A stretch of 64,000 nt of DNA from Salvia splendens (GCF_004379255.2 NC_056049.1:12756063-12820062); one strand, 5' to 3'. Positions 34,901 through 47,113 are shown, counted from the stretch's first letter. Notes: generated by a model from the sequence alone, not told the origin. Translations and numbers: made by a program.

Positions 34901-37251
34901 TCGATTTTCACGTCACCAATAGAGATGGGTAAGGTAAACATACCTGGATCATTGCATTTTGAAGGCATCCTCCGCTTTTGAATCACTGCCGAGACATTCT
35001 CGCCTATCAAAATTTTCCCACTGGGTCTAGCCTTTCCAGCTATAAATTCCTTGATGAACTTGCTAAACACCGGCAATTTCAAGGCCTGCAGGAATGGTAG
35101 ATTAATGTCTAGTTTCCCAAAAATGTCCATGAAATCCACCGGCTCTTCTTTCTTCTTCTTGGCTTCCCCCCGGCTCGGGAAAGGCTTCAATCGTTTTCCT
35201 ACTCCTGTAGAACTGTCAGCTGAGAATTCTCCAGTCTCCTCCCTTTCTACCTTGTTCTCAAATACTGGCCCTGGATCGAGGAAGAATGGCTCAGTTGACT
35301 TAGGCAAGGGTTTCTCCAAATCTCCTATCTTAAGGTCATCCTTGACCAAAGAACTTTCTCCTTCCAAGTCCCCAGACCTAGGAATAGCATCTTCTTCCTT
35401 ACCTTCCTTGGGGTTTATCGCTTCCTTCGTTCTCACCACTGGCCCATCATATGCTTTCCCGGATCTCAAGGTAACCTGACTTATATTCGCCCTATCTGGT
35501 GGCCTTACTGAGGTGGGAATCTTTCCCTCGTTTCCTCTCATATCACTCAAAGCAGTGGCTATCTGGGACAATTGTTTAGCCAGCATATCCATGGCTGCCT
35601 TTTGCTCCTGTTGAGCATCTTGAAGCTTATGCACTACGTCATTGTTTGATTGCAGGTTGCTTTGCATATGGTGCTTAGAACTGACGAGGTCGTGCACCAT
35701 ATCATCGATACTCTTTGGTGACTTTTGTGGTTGACTGGGCCCTGGCCATATACTCAGCGTCGGTCCACTCGCTTGATTCTGACGAGCGTTCCCTTGACCG
35801 CCTGAAGAGTTGTTGTATTGATTTCCTTGGCCCTGATAATTATTCTGAAAATTACTTTGGTGCGGTGGCACATAAGAGTTCCCTTGATTATTCTGATTTC
35901 TGTTCCCCCAGCTTGAGTGGTCTCCTTGGTTCTGATTGATCCAGCTGCCCTGCCCCTCTTGATTCCTTCCTGACCAGTTACCTTGCCTTTCGGGCTGAGG
36001 TGCAAACTGCTGACTTTGTTGTGGTGCTGGCTGATTCTGCTCATTGTCAGTCCACCTGAAATTCGGATGATTCCGCCAAGGTGTATCTCTCTGTCTTCCT
36101 GGATTCCAGCTCCCATCGGGATTCCAACTACCCATTGCATTGACCTGGGCCTGATAATCTCCTTCCTGGGTCCCGTAATATTGCTGAATTTGACTATCTC
36201 CTGGACCCGGAGATTTTTCCTTCCCTTGTGAAGTCAGTGGATTCGTTTTCTCAATCGCGTTCAAAAGAGCCTTCTCGAGCCTATCAATCCTTGCCTCCAC
36301 TTTATCATCTTCTTGCTCTCTTACGGCATGCACCGACCCTCTTCTCACAGCATTCCTATGATTATCGTACGCCTTCTTAGCGTCGATCAATTTTCCTAGA
36401 ATTTCCCTTGCTTCACTTCCCCTCTTTCTTGTGAAATTTCCCCCACTCGAGGAATTCATTAAATCCTTTGACTCAGGAGTCGCTCCTTCGTAAAACAGAG
36501 AGTAAGTCTCTGCCTCTATCATTCGGTGGTTTGGGCATGCATCCAACAACCCCTTAAATCTCGACCAATACTGACTCAAGGATTCGTCGTAATCCTGCTT
36601 ACACTCTAATATTTCTTTCTTCAGTGCATTCGTCTTGTTGGATGGGAAGAAATAATCTAAGAATTCCAATTTGAAATCCCTCCATGTGCGAATAGAATCT
36701 GGGGGTAACCTTAATAACCACGTGTTAGCTTCCCCTTTCAAGGTAAACGGAATCGCACGTAGGCGATAATCCTCCTTTGTTGCATCATTCGGCCTCTTCT
36801 GAATACCACACAACTTGCTGAATTCATTTAAGAACTCATATGGACACTCATTTCTACGCCCAGAGAACGTCGGCAAGATGTCGAGCACGTTTGTCTTGAT
36901 CTCAATAGTCCTCTGGCGTGGATTCATCACTATAGCTTGAGTTGGTTCTCCATCCAAATGGGCAGTGAGAGAACCGATCTCTGGATCTGGATCTACTTCC
37001 TGCGCCATGACTATTTCCTCTGCTTCCCCTGTTTCTGACTCCGTTTCTGATTCGGGTGGGGATTCTGGATCTTCGCGTCCTGACGACGTCCAAGATTCTT
37101 CGCTAGTTGATTCACTCGGGAACGGATCTCTTGTGGTGAACCCTGATCTGGTGGTCACAGTAGAGGCTGTATCCTTAGCCTGTCGAGTAAACTGGTCGTA
37201 CTTCCTCCCAGACGAGTTGCTCCAGTAGGTAGATCCTGAGCCTCTGCTCAT
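31972..37251 (-). CDS. Gag-Pol polyprotein of D1 (open, truncated in integrase by inversion)
   Basis: One uninterrupted frame runs from ATG 37251 (MSRGSGSTYWSNSSGRK). Approximate domains: Gag core residues 120-260 (YEFLNEFSKLCGIQKRPN, YFFPSNKTNALKKEIL); Asn/Gln/Trp/Gly-rich region 355-495, with no CCHC knuckle; aspartic protease around 786 (CDLGAS); RT 1090-1300 with FMDDF near 1257; RNase H from ~1400 (MCDASDYAVGAVLG, later TDHAAIKYLL). Integrase follows with HHCC near 1640-1690 and the first catalytic Asp near 1713 (GMDFMGPF). After ANIF (~1759) the frame runs into inverted 3' UTR and ends at 31765. It encodes the particle protein and enzymes for retrotransposition. RT and RNase H look intact; integrase lacks its second and third catalytic residues. 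Confidence 0.92.
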
Positions 37252-37340
37252 AAACTACAAACAAAAGAGAAAGAAAACAAATCAAAACTATTTACACCAC
37301 AGACTCTGAACACTAACACTAAGCACGCCATCCATCCGTA

Positions 37341-37352
37341 GCAACGGCGCCA
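37341..37352 (-). other. Primer-binding site of D1 (tRNA-Asp type)
   Basis: The minus strand reads TGGCGCCGTTGC two bases after the 5' LTR, a perfect 12-base match to the complement of the plant tRNA-Asp 3' end. The match stops there. Confidence 0.85.
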
Positions 37353-37354
37353 TT

Positions 37355-38910
37355 TGAAGTGAGAGATGTGAGCTTAATCGGATCGTGTGTGTTTCGTGTG
37401 CTTACAGGGAACACTAATATAAGTGCTCGGTCAAGACACCGTGCTTCTTAAATCCACTGGATCACTAGGTCCAGGAACCCAAGGAACACAGAGTGTTGTT
37501 GTCGTTGGACACGCTCGACTCTCATTAAAAATTAATCCCTCAACCCAAATTACTATTAAATTAGTATAGGGAAGTGGGGTCGATCCCACGAAGATGGATT
37601 CTTGAGTAGTGTTTAGAGACTCTGGAAACAAGCGGCTGCTGCCACGCAAGGGTTGAGGTTTTTTAACAACTACCACTAGACCTAGGCACGGATTTTAAAT
37701 GCTAGACCTAAGAAACAGAATACTTGTAAAATCAGACATCAACACCGAAAGAAACAATAACTCGCTAGACCATGTAAATGACTAACTAAATATGACTAGG
37801 CAGGAAGAATTAAAAAGTGGGGACCAGGACATTCAAATAAGGTAAGTACGGTAAAAGCTGCAACTAACAAACTCATGCAATTTCCTATCCAACTCAGAAA
37901 CGTAAATGAAGAAAACAGAGCATACTCCTAGATTCGAACAGAATATAGAAATCGGGACGCCGGAAACTCGCTACGAATCGGAAGTACATCAGATCTACAT
38001 AAACTGAACGAAATGAAACGAAAACACGTAAGCTAGGCATAAAATTAAACCAACACGACTCAGATTCACGTCGAATGTTTAATCCACTCCGGATCCAAAA
38101 CATCCGAACTCAACACCCAGCACAATCAACTCCATAGCTCCGATTCTCACAGATCTACTCAAATCAACTCCAGATCCCAACAATCGCAGACAACCCTACA
38201 ACATCAACAAGTTAAGAACCCGATTCATCCACAAACAGACTACATTCTCCCAGATCCAACCACAAACCTGCGATAATCTAGAAAACAACCAACTCCAACA
38301 ATCCAACTCAGAATTCAAGTAAACATAATCGACAAACAAAGATCAACACAGTCGGCATAAACTAAAACGAAACTTGCAAAAACACAGAAAATATCCAGAG
38401 AATAAGAGGTCCGAGCCTCGAACAGCGAAGCTCGGCGAATTCAGCAGAAACGTAAACAGAAAATAAATTGTTTCTTCGCCCTCAAGTAGGACGGTGTTAC
38501 CACCAGATCGAACAGTGTGTAAGCTAGAAGTGAACCCCAAGTATGCCCTGAATTTCCCACGAAAGAACCCAAGTGTGTGAAGAAAAGTGAACTAAGCTAC
38601 AAGCTGTTGGCGAGGTCTCCAACCGAGAAGATCCCTCCAGCGTGCATGCTTCTCTCTTTTATAGACGCGGACATAACCTTCTAGAGTCTTCGTAGAAATC
38701 TCTATTCTACCCTTCAACTCCGAGGCTTCCTCCGTCGAGCAATTTTCCGCATAATGTCATCTCTTTCGCCTTCTTCCTAGGTCCACGCAACTGTCTCCCT
38801 TCTTTGCTGGACCTGGCGAAAATCTTCACACACCTGGCTTAAAACGCGTGTTAGACCCAGAAATTTCACGAATTAAAGCCCTAGACCTATGCATGAAATT
38901 AGCCTTATCA
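37355..38910 (-). repeat. 5' LTR of D1, 1556 bp
   Basis: It has the same start and end as the 3' LTR (24072-25622), with small indels such as GGAAACAAGCGG for GCAAGCGG near 37622. The outer end abuts the GCAGT duplication at 38911-38915. Confidence 0.93.
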
Positions 38911-39072
38911 GCAGTGCACACACAGGAGGCAAACATACTCCCAGGAGACCCCCCCCCCCCAATTCGTCTTCCTTCATGGTAAATAGTCATCGAGTTGAGC
39001 CCTACAGAGACAAGACCGAAGCAGCCACAGTGGAAGAAATTCCACTGATCCTTCTTAATCATATCCAGTGAG
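38911..39072 (+). pseudogene. Integrase C-terminal end of element H
   Basis: After the duplicated GCAGT the frame resumes and ends SSFMVNSHRVEPYRDK then EEIPLILLNHIQ and a stop at 39069-39071. This corresponds to [19 protein letters not shown] near the end of the D1 integrase. It is the other half of the frame interrupted at 24071. A run of ten C at 38950-38959 lies inside it. Confidence 0.82.
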
Positions 39073-39719
39073 CAGGTAAAAGGAGTGATCGGGTACTCGT
39101 GGGTAGTCTGCTTGATCAAGCAATAAATTCTTAATCTATTAAACTGATCAAGTGACATCCTAGGTTGAACTCGGTCAAATCCTTGATAGTTAGTGCAAAT
39201 AGTTCTTCTTTGTTAGTTTTTAATTCTTAGAAATTTAAAGTCGGAAGTAAGGACGAAAGCTGATCAAGTGGAACTATTTGAGTTCCATCTGGAATTAATT
39301 GTCCACTTGATCAGTGCAATTCAAATTTAATTGGTAGTACAATACTTTCGTTGATCAGGGCAGGTGATGAAATGACGTGCGCAGCCACTGAAAGGTGTCA
39401 GGAATCACCAACTGCTGCATTGGACAGAACGTCCTGGAGAGAGGAAGGAAGCGTATCAAAAAAGCTAAGCCAGCTATCGCTCTGAAAGGACGCGCCTGTA
39501 CGTGAAAAGTTGCAAAGATCTGAACAGTCGCAGGGATCTCAACCGTAGAGGATCCCAACAGCCGCAATATCGGTATAAAAGGCAGTTTTCAGATCCGGAT
39601 ATCACTTTTAACCAAATCGCCTACAGTACATTCCCTTTGCTCTCTCATACCGCTCAAGATTCAAACCCTTGCCCCAAATCATCATCTTCTTCACCAAAAC
39701 CTACCACCATTACCAGAAA
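39073..39719 (+). other. Spacer of element H between pol and post-pol ORF
   Basis: No coding frame is recognisable. TGATCAAG-type motifs recur (39096-39350), as they do in the LTRs of H, J and J2. It corresponds in position to 28259-28812 of D1. Confidence 0.6.
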
Positions 39720-40470
39720 TATTGTTGCTTGAACAACTGCCAACTTCATCCTCCGCCTCCAGTTCCGGTGCCGGCAGTAAGGACCGGAGAACCTCGCCCC
39801 GAGCCCAAGTAGAAAGCCCTAGCCCATCTTCTCAACCACCACCGCAAACCAGCGCCGCCGCTCCATCTCCCGAAGTAGATGAAGAAGCCCAACGGCACCT
39901 GACCAGAATCATCCGGAGTATGCCCTCCAAGATGGATATCGCGACAGTTTATTGCCACACGCCCTGCCCGCCATCTTAACGTCTGCCACCTCCTCGGAGC
40001 CTATTTGAGGAGAAACTTGATTATGGAGTGTGTCGGACATCCCATCCTTTGCCCAGTCCTGAAATGTTTGACCTTGATTTCTTTGTTAGAACTCAGGTAC
40101 TAGAGAAGACGCAAGGATGGGGTTTTCAATTTTATGCAGCCGGTCGGCGGGAGCAACAGAGGAGCCAACCCAGAAGGAGAACGAGGCCGGAGGAGACCTC
40201 AGCAACCCTTGCCGAAGAAGAAGAAGATGATACACATCAGGCGACCACTCCGAGGATGGAGCGAGAGGAGGCTGCAAGTGCTGATAACGCATGGAAGCTC
40301 CGAATGGAGCAGACGTTGATGCAGCTGGTGGAGAGTTCAAATACTCAACTAGTCCTGCTGGCCAGGTTGTTGGGCACCACCCATGACCAGACCCTTGCTG
40401 GCCAACCGCCACCTCCCTCTACAAGATCTCCTCCGTCTCGGTGCCCATCATCCTCCCGGCCACCCTGAGC
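39720..40470 (+). pseudogene. Post-pol ORF remnant of element H
   Basis: The open pieces 39722-39979 and 40028-40468 are Ser/Pro-rich and acidic. Between them, in the third frame near 39975-40020, the sequence encodes VCHLLGAYLRRNLIM, matching TCHLIGAYLQRNVIM of the D1 post-pol ORF. So this is the same ORF with a large deletion upstream and frameshifts. A coiled-coil-like KLRMEQTLMQLVESSNTQL follows. It is not functional. Confidence 0.72.
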
Positions 40471-42176
40471 ATCTCCTGGTCAACCTCCAAGGAAGCTTTA
40501 AGTATAACCCCCCGGTCTCTACTCATTTCAAGTTTCAAAATAATTTTATTTTTATTTTTTTTTGGTATGTATAACTGATTTTCTGTTCCACCTCACACTT
40601 AGACCTGTGTTGGGTCTAAGTGTGAGAAGTTATGCATGCTCGTTTTGCTATATTTTGCCTATGTGTTTTGTTTGTTGTTTTTCTATTTTGATAGGCATGT
40701 TTGATTGTTGGCACTGCCTCACACTTAGCCTAGTGTCTGGTCTAAGTGTGAGAAGTTTTCCTTGGTTTCTATTGTGCCATTGTCTAACTCTTTTTCCACT
40801 GCATCCAGTCCCTCGACGACGAGTTCATATACAGTGGGAGAGGGGAGGGTAAGTTCCAGAAAATAAAAGGCATACATGTCAGAAATTTTGAAAACACAAA
40901 ATATCAGTTAGTAATAAATAGGCAATATGCATGAAATCGGATAAGTGGAAGATTTGATTACTTTGGGAAGAGTTAGAGAAAGGAATCAGTATGTTTACAT
41001 GTAGAAACTTGATTGCAAAAACTTGATCAGTTTGAACGACGCAAGTATGATAGAAACGCTCAATTTTTTAAAAAAACTTACTGTGAAGCCTCTCTATATG
41101 TGAGTTATAAGCCAAAGTAGAACACTTTCTACTATTGTTACAAAGGAAAAATTTTTACGAGAGGCTGAATTTTTTATATCTAAATGAAAATTGCACAAGT
41201 AGTAAGGACTAAAGGCATTAGGACTTAACCAATTTAAGCCTTTTCTTCTTTCACTCCACGACCCGCCTCGTCAAGCAAGGCACCCCTTAGTTAACCAAGT
41301 TGAGCCCATACACTTTTACCCTTTCTTTGATAACAAAGACCCACATCCATATACTTTTTATAAATACGTGAGGAAAAGGGGTCAGAGAGATGAGTCATTT
41401 CAAAGAAAGGGGCAGTACGACAGAAAGTAAAAATAAAGGGGTACCCGAGTTGAGCGAGTTAGTCAATCAGGTTGATCAAGTCAGATATCAAGTCAAAAAA
41501 AATTGTTGTTATTGAGAAATGTTTGAGAAAAAAGGCCAGAAAAAGTTATAACCTGACCCGATAAGTCGGAAGTTAGAAAAAATAAGCCAAAAGTTCAAGG
41601 CTAGAAGTCGCCACTTGACCAAGTAAGATATCTAGTGGCGAAATAAATAGTTCAAATCTTTGGTTTCTTGACTCACGTGTTTTTTCTTTTTACTGTTTAT
41701 ATTTTTAAACTTAGAACCACTAGGACCCTACCTTGATAAACCACTACCCTTAAGCCTCATTACACCCGAAACAAGGATCTTAAGGAACTATCTTGTGCAA
41801 TCCGATTTGAGGTATTAAATTTGTGGCAATACCGAGTGAACAGTCCTAACATCTCTGGTGAGAAATGAGTGACTGAGTGAATCCAACAGTGTTTTTTTAA
41901 ATTGAGCAATCTTGACGAACTGACACCTTGATCAAGTAAAAGCAAAAATGAAGAAACATAAGCTGCTGGCAAATGGATTGACCTCGACCTCGGGTATGAT
42001 TGTTGGAAATTTATTCAATCTAATGCATCTATGTGAATATGTGTTTTTATTTCGAGTCTTGTTTTCTTTTTTTTCGTTTTCTTTTAATGAGTAATCCATG
42101 CCTGAAATTTGCCTTATCCTTTTCTTTTCATTTTTCTTTATACTTGGGGACAAGTATGTTTTAAGTGTGAGCAGTT
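40471..42176 (+). other. 3' UTR of element H
   Basis: This 1.7-kb non-coding sequence leads to the 3' LTR. It holds two near-perfect stem-loops CACACTTAGACC...GGTCTAAGTGTG (40594-40624) and CACACTTAGCC...GGTCTAAGTGTG (40720-40750). It ends with the conserved block GGGACAAGTATG...AAGTGTGAGCAG directly before the LTR. Confidence 0.75.
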
Positions 42177-43312
42177 TGATAAGGCTCATTTCATGCATCG
42201 GTTTGGGGGTAAAATGTACGCTACTTGATCGGTTTTATCACGCAAAATAAGTGTTAAATGTGCAGAAATGCTACTTGACCAAGACAACAAGGCCAAACTG
42301 ATCAAGCAAGTACAATAGGTGAAAAAGGCCAGAAAGCAGGGGAGTTGATCAAGGGGAGTAATCAAACATCAAGGAGGGGACCCCTAGCTTCCAGAAGAAG
42401 GACACATGAGGCTATGAGCTGGATGGTGCGCAGCATTCTGTTATCAAGGACAACGTTCTAGAAGGGGACACGTGCTGATATATGAGACGCAATGACGGAG
42501 CTGAGTCACGAATCTGTAACAGAAAAGCGTCATCATTCTAGAAGGAAAGCACGTAGCAATCAATGAGTCGCTCACTCTCAGCATGAGCGAATATTCCCTG
42601 CCAAGATCGTTATCCAGCTGGAAGTCATGCCAAGCCTATAAATAGAGGATGTGCCACCACGCAAAGCAGATCTGATCCTTTACTTTCCGTCTTGAGTTTA
42701 GTTTAGTTTAGTTTAGCTCTCTAGTCTAGTTCAGTTCTTTAGATAGCTTAGATAAAGTAACGCTTAGTTAGAAAGGGCGGTCGAAGGAGCGCTGCAGAAT
42801 ACTTGATATTTGTCGGCGTATTCTTAAGTTTCCCGCCGAGGATCTCCCCGGTTTTACATGCTTTTGTATTTCCGAACTGTTAGCTAAGTTTAAATTTCAC
42901 GTTGTACTGTTCTGAGTTTTAGTTTTAATCAAAGCTGTTTTCGTTTTCATCATGGTGTTTACTGTTTCACGTAATTAATTTTCATTCCAGTCTGAAATTC
43001 ACTTGACCCAGTAGTTAAAATTTCCTTGATCAAGTTAGTGACTTAAATTCTGTCTAGAGTAAAAATCAGTATTTAAAAACTCCCAAGTTAAAGCGTGGCA
43101 GCAGCCAACCCCCTGTTCACTACTCACACACTTGATACACTAGCTTCTATGTGGGATCGTCCCCGAACTTGCCGCTTTACTGTTAAAGTAGTGCAAAATT
43201 GGGAGTTTATAAATTACATTGGTGGCGTGCGATAGCTAGATCAACTTGATCAAGTGGCAACGACATTGGCTAACTGATCCATCCAGTTCAGTTATCTCTT
43301 CCATATAACTTG
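42177..43312 (+). repeat. 3' LTR of element H
   Basis: It starts TGATAAGGCTCATTTCATGCAT and follows the J LTR (50242-49116, minus) throughout, including the TATAAATAGA box (about 42638-42647) and the GTGGCAGCAGCCAACCCC block. Similarity stops at about 43312 (CATATAACTTG), so about 44 bp of the 3' end is missing and no target duplication can be checked. Confidence 0.85.
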
Positions 43313-44401
43313 AATCCAAGAGAAAAAAGCCGCGATCGTTAGGCCCGCTAGTACGATCTCTCTCCCCGTTGTAGGATTACATCATTTGGCATCTCCTCTT
43401 GTCTTGTACTTTTTCTCATTCGGAAATTCTCTTCAATTTGCACACCTTCTCCTCTTGAGCTCATTATCGTATGTAATGTCTCTTCGCATTCTCCTTATTC
43501 TTATCGTTCAGGAAGAGAATAGTGAATTTGTAATTATTCAATGAAGTTCGAATTCGCACCACATATTTCCATTTGTCTTATCACTCGGAAAAGTGATATC
43601 GCAGTTGTAACAACTAAGTTCGATATCCTTCGATCTAACAAACATCTATGTTTGAATACAAAGTTCATAGCATCATAATTTCTTCTATCATCACTTTCAT
43701 AAAATACCTCACAATTCAATGTTCACAAACCATCACTTAAATCATTATTCACATACTACATAATTAAACATGCATAAATGTATATCGCTATACATAACCA
43801 CATCATACTTCTCGTTCACTTCAAGATCTCAATTTCCCAAAAGAAAAGAACTAACATGCTTTCATTTAAAGTTCAAAGATATTTTTTTACATACCAAACA
43901 CCATGCAAATCTTTCGAAACTCATAACTTGTTCTTTTCTCCACACAACAAAATAATTCTTCCTTTTCTATACCAACTTCCTCAAAATATCTTTTATCTCA
44001 TTGTTTGTGATAGATCTAAAGCTCGTCACGTATCATCAAGTTTGATATCATCTTAAGGCTTCCTATGTTCACATGCTTATGTCGTAATACTTTCACACAT
44101 AACACCTATTTATGACATCATGTCACTCATGCTCATGTTTCAACATAATAATGCCATCACATTATCATATTCACAAATATCCTTCATACACATGCATACT
44201 CTTGCCAACACATCCTTATCATCTCATCATCGATTTCATATTCTTTCAACAACTTAAAACATACCTCATTTTCTTTTGGTTGAGCGTGATGCTTCGGATG
44301 TTGAGCCTTCGTGACACTTTTAGTCTAGGTGTATTAATCTAGACTTAATCTGAAAGAAGACTCTCGGACCAGAGTGAAAGAACGAAGCCCTGATATCACT
44401 C
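43313..44401 (-). other. Leader region of a chromovirus (no gag recognised)
   Basis: On the minus strand, just inside the LTR end at 44402, comes a decayed primer site TGATATCAGGGC (44398-44387; standard TGGTATCAGAGC). Leader sequence follows that resembles the K leader (CTAGACTAAAAG, AAGGCTCAACAT). The rest of the segment is AT-rich with no protein motif. It ends where H begins. Confidence 0.65.
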
Positions 44402-47113
44402 TATCACGACCGACCTTACTAAGGATAGTAAAAACGGGGAACTCGCGACTAGGGGGGAACTAAGAAGAGGGGAAAAAATGGGGGAAGCAATAAAGGACAA
44501 CATTTAATATGAAAATTCAATCAACTTCCAAAAGAAATATTTTAGTCTATCAAATATTTAAGCAGCGGATTAATGTCTCAAGGTAATTAATGTCATAACA
44601 TAGTGTGGGAAAAAACGGATAACTTTTAGAAAGAAAGCGATTTCAAACAAGGCAGTGGAAATCAAGTATCTAGAGAGAGTCATAGGATGACACCCATGTA
44701 TGAAGACACGACGCATCCGGGAAATCTTAAGGCTCGACTCAACATCCGCCGCAACATCATCGCTCAACCTGCACATAGAGAAAACATATGCAGGGCTGAA
44801 TACTTAATATACTCAATGGGCTCATGCCGAAAATATTTCATAAAAGTTATGTCATCCATACCATAGTGAACTCAAGTTTTACATTTAGAAAAGAAATATC
44901 ATCGAGTATCACAAAAACAGTTTCATAGTCTGGCCAGACAAAATAATCTCCCCACTTTCTCAACAATCAATCATTCACATCCTCATACCATAGTGTGACG
45001 AAAGTGTGGCCACACTATTCGCCCACGAGACCGGCCGACTAGCAAGAACGGCTCACGATCCCACCAGTGTACACAGCCTGATAGGGTTTGCGGCCCTACT
45101 CAGACCCGAATTCGTTTAACACAGCCCTATAGCCTAACGGAGCAAGCTCAAACGAACTAGGCATCAGGCAACAATCTCAACATCAAAACAATCATGGCAT
45201 GACATAACACTTTAAACCACCCTTAACACTGTATCATACTTTTGAAAGCGTAAAAGAGTTTAGTAAAAGAAAGTCCACCTCGCTTGCTTATACAACACAA
45301 TTCACAACTTTAATGCAACCCTTGCTCTTTGTACCCACGTACGCACAACAACCCTTGTCAACACCATAACACAATCAGTTTTTCTATCAACACATTTATC
45401 ATGCATGCCCTATCATTCCTTTCATTGTTTTCTTATATTGCCCATCCCAAACGTTCATCAACATAAACGAAATGAACACTCTAACATACATCAACGTGCA
45501 ACACATAATCACATCATAGGATACGTTCCTTATTCACACATGTATCATGTAATGCATTCAAAGCTTGTCAACAAAGCTTATTTCAACAAAACCAGAATCT
45601 GGTAGAACAACGCAGTATTTTTGTAAAATTCATTAAATTTCCATCCGGTCTCACATGAAGTTAAAATTTGGTCACCACACAGTAGATACATAAAGGTTTG
45701 TCCAGTTAAAATTCCACACCAAAATCAAATCTTTTGATTGGTCAAAACGAAAACGAAACTCACTGGACGAAACACAATTTCTGGCAGAACTGCGCAGTTA
45801 AATTGAAAAATTCGTTATAAATTCGTCCGTCATCAATTGAAGCTGAAATTTTGACACAACACAGAAGACATCTGAAACGTCATCCAGTTAAAAATTCATG
45901 TCGAAATAAGATTGTTTGATTGGTCAAAAACTCGTTGGAACCTACTGTCCGAACACAACGGTTTTCATGCTCAACGTTCACAAACCCTAGTTTGTCTATC
46001 ATACATTCACACATACATATTCATGCTTCCAACACATAGTCATGCTTCAAAAATGAGATTACAACCATGCTTTCCTATTCGCATATAACATTCACAACGA
46101 TTCATCCACACACTCACACACACGCACATACATGCGCACACACACAACCATTCATGTGCAACCATCCTTCCCAACCAATAAATTCTCAGATTTACGATTC
46201 TCCACTCACTATATGCATGAGGGGTTCAAGAATCATGGATTCAATGATAAGAAGGGGAAAGGTGGATCAAAAATTATACCTTTCTCTTGAAAACAATCGG
46301 TAGAAAAGACAATTGGTGCGATTCCTCAACGGATCTTGAGTTTCCAACTCCAAATCGAAGCAACAATGAAGGATTGATTTGGAGCACTTGAGAGAGAGGG
46401 GAAGGGAGGAGAAAAACGTGTGGGAGAGGAGAGGAAGAGAGGGAGGCGTGTGGAGTGAAGATTAGCGTTAGGGTTTTCTTAATTTATATTCAATAATTAT
46501 TCCCACACTTAATTAAACAATTAAAGTTGTGGAAGAATAAAATATATGTCAATGAATAAGATCCACAATTAAAAGAAATATGCATGTGGTGTGGGGGGAA
46601 TTTTTTTGAAAATTATGGTATTACTTGGAGAGAAATATACTCACAAAAATGGGTAAAAAGATATTGAGCATCCCATAAATAAGGTAACAAAATAATTCAA
46701 AAATTCTCCAAGTAGGAAAAGGGGGGTGTAAAATAGGGAGTAGTCAAAGGAAATAATTAAATCTTCAACTTAAATAGGAATAGGATTTAAATTTGGTAAT
46801 TTCTTGTGGAAAATGCTCTCATAAAATAGGTAACAATTAAATTAATCCCACAAGGTAATTAAAAGGCATAAGGGGCGAAAATTTATGAGGTCTTAAAGAA
46901 TGAAAGAGTCAAATCCTAATTAAAATAGGATATGGAGAGATTTAATTGGATTTTTAATTCAAGGAAGGAAATAAGTAAGGTATCAATTAAATCTACAAAA
47001 TAATATATTCTCCTAACTAATAGGAGATTTTGAAAGACCAAGAAATGGGCAAGGGGTCAAAAATTATGTAGAATAACATAGGGATAATTTGGTTTGGATT
47101 TAATTTGGATAAT
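44402..47113 (-). repeat. 5' LTR of a truncated chromovirus
   Basis: It aligns with 14769-17557 and the solo LTR 2418-5411. Its inner end reads TATCACG instead of TGTCACG. The outer ~450 bp (the TGTAGCACC start) are missing: at 47113 it joins J gag directly. The core region lies at about 45020-45115 and a short CA-rich tract at 46110-46150. Confidence 0.86.

Larger units (their letters stand above)
24072..38910 (-). mobile_element. Athila-like element D1, young, with an internal inversion
   Basis: D1 has complete LTRs at both ends (37355-38910 as 5' LTR, 24072-25622 as 3' LTR, minus orientation) and a perfect 5-bp duplication GCAGT (24067-24071, 38911-38915). The LTRs differ at roughly two dozen positions in 1.55 kb by eye, so it is young. 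The primer site is at 37341-37352. A continuous gag-pol frame runs from 37251 into integrase, where at 31977/31972 it meets an inverted block (26933-31977). That block carries integrase, the post-pol ORF and 3' UTR on the plus strand. The true 3' UTR (26935-25623) and 3' LTR then follow on the minus strand. It is inserted in the integrase end of H. Confidence 0.92.
18122..43312 (+). mobile_element. Athila-like element H, deleted and split by two insertions
   Basis: Pieces of one plus-strand element appear in order: gag (18122-18594), protease (22965-23500), a linker and a fused RT/integrase remnant (23501-24071), the integrase end (38911-39072), a post-pol ORF remnant (39720-40470), a 3' UTR, and a 3' LTR (42177-43312). 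Element K sits inside gag and element D1 inside the integrase end. The matching GCAGT duplications around D1 show that the two sides were once continuous. No 5' LTR is present; the left end is cut at 18122. Large internal deletions remove most of RT, RNase H and integrase. Confidence 0.82.
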
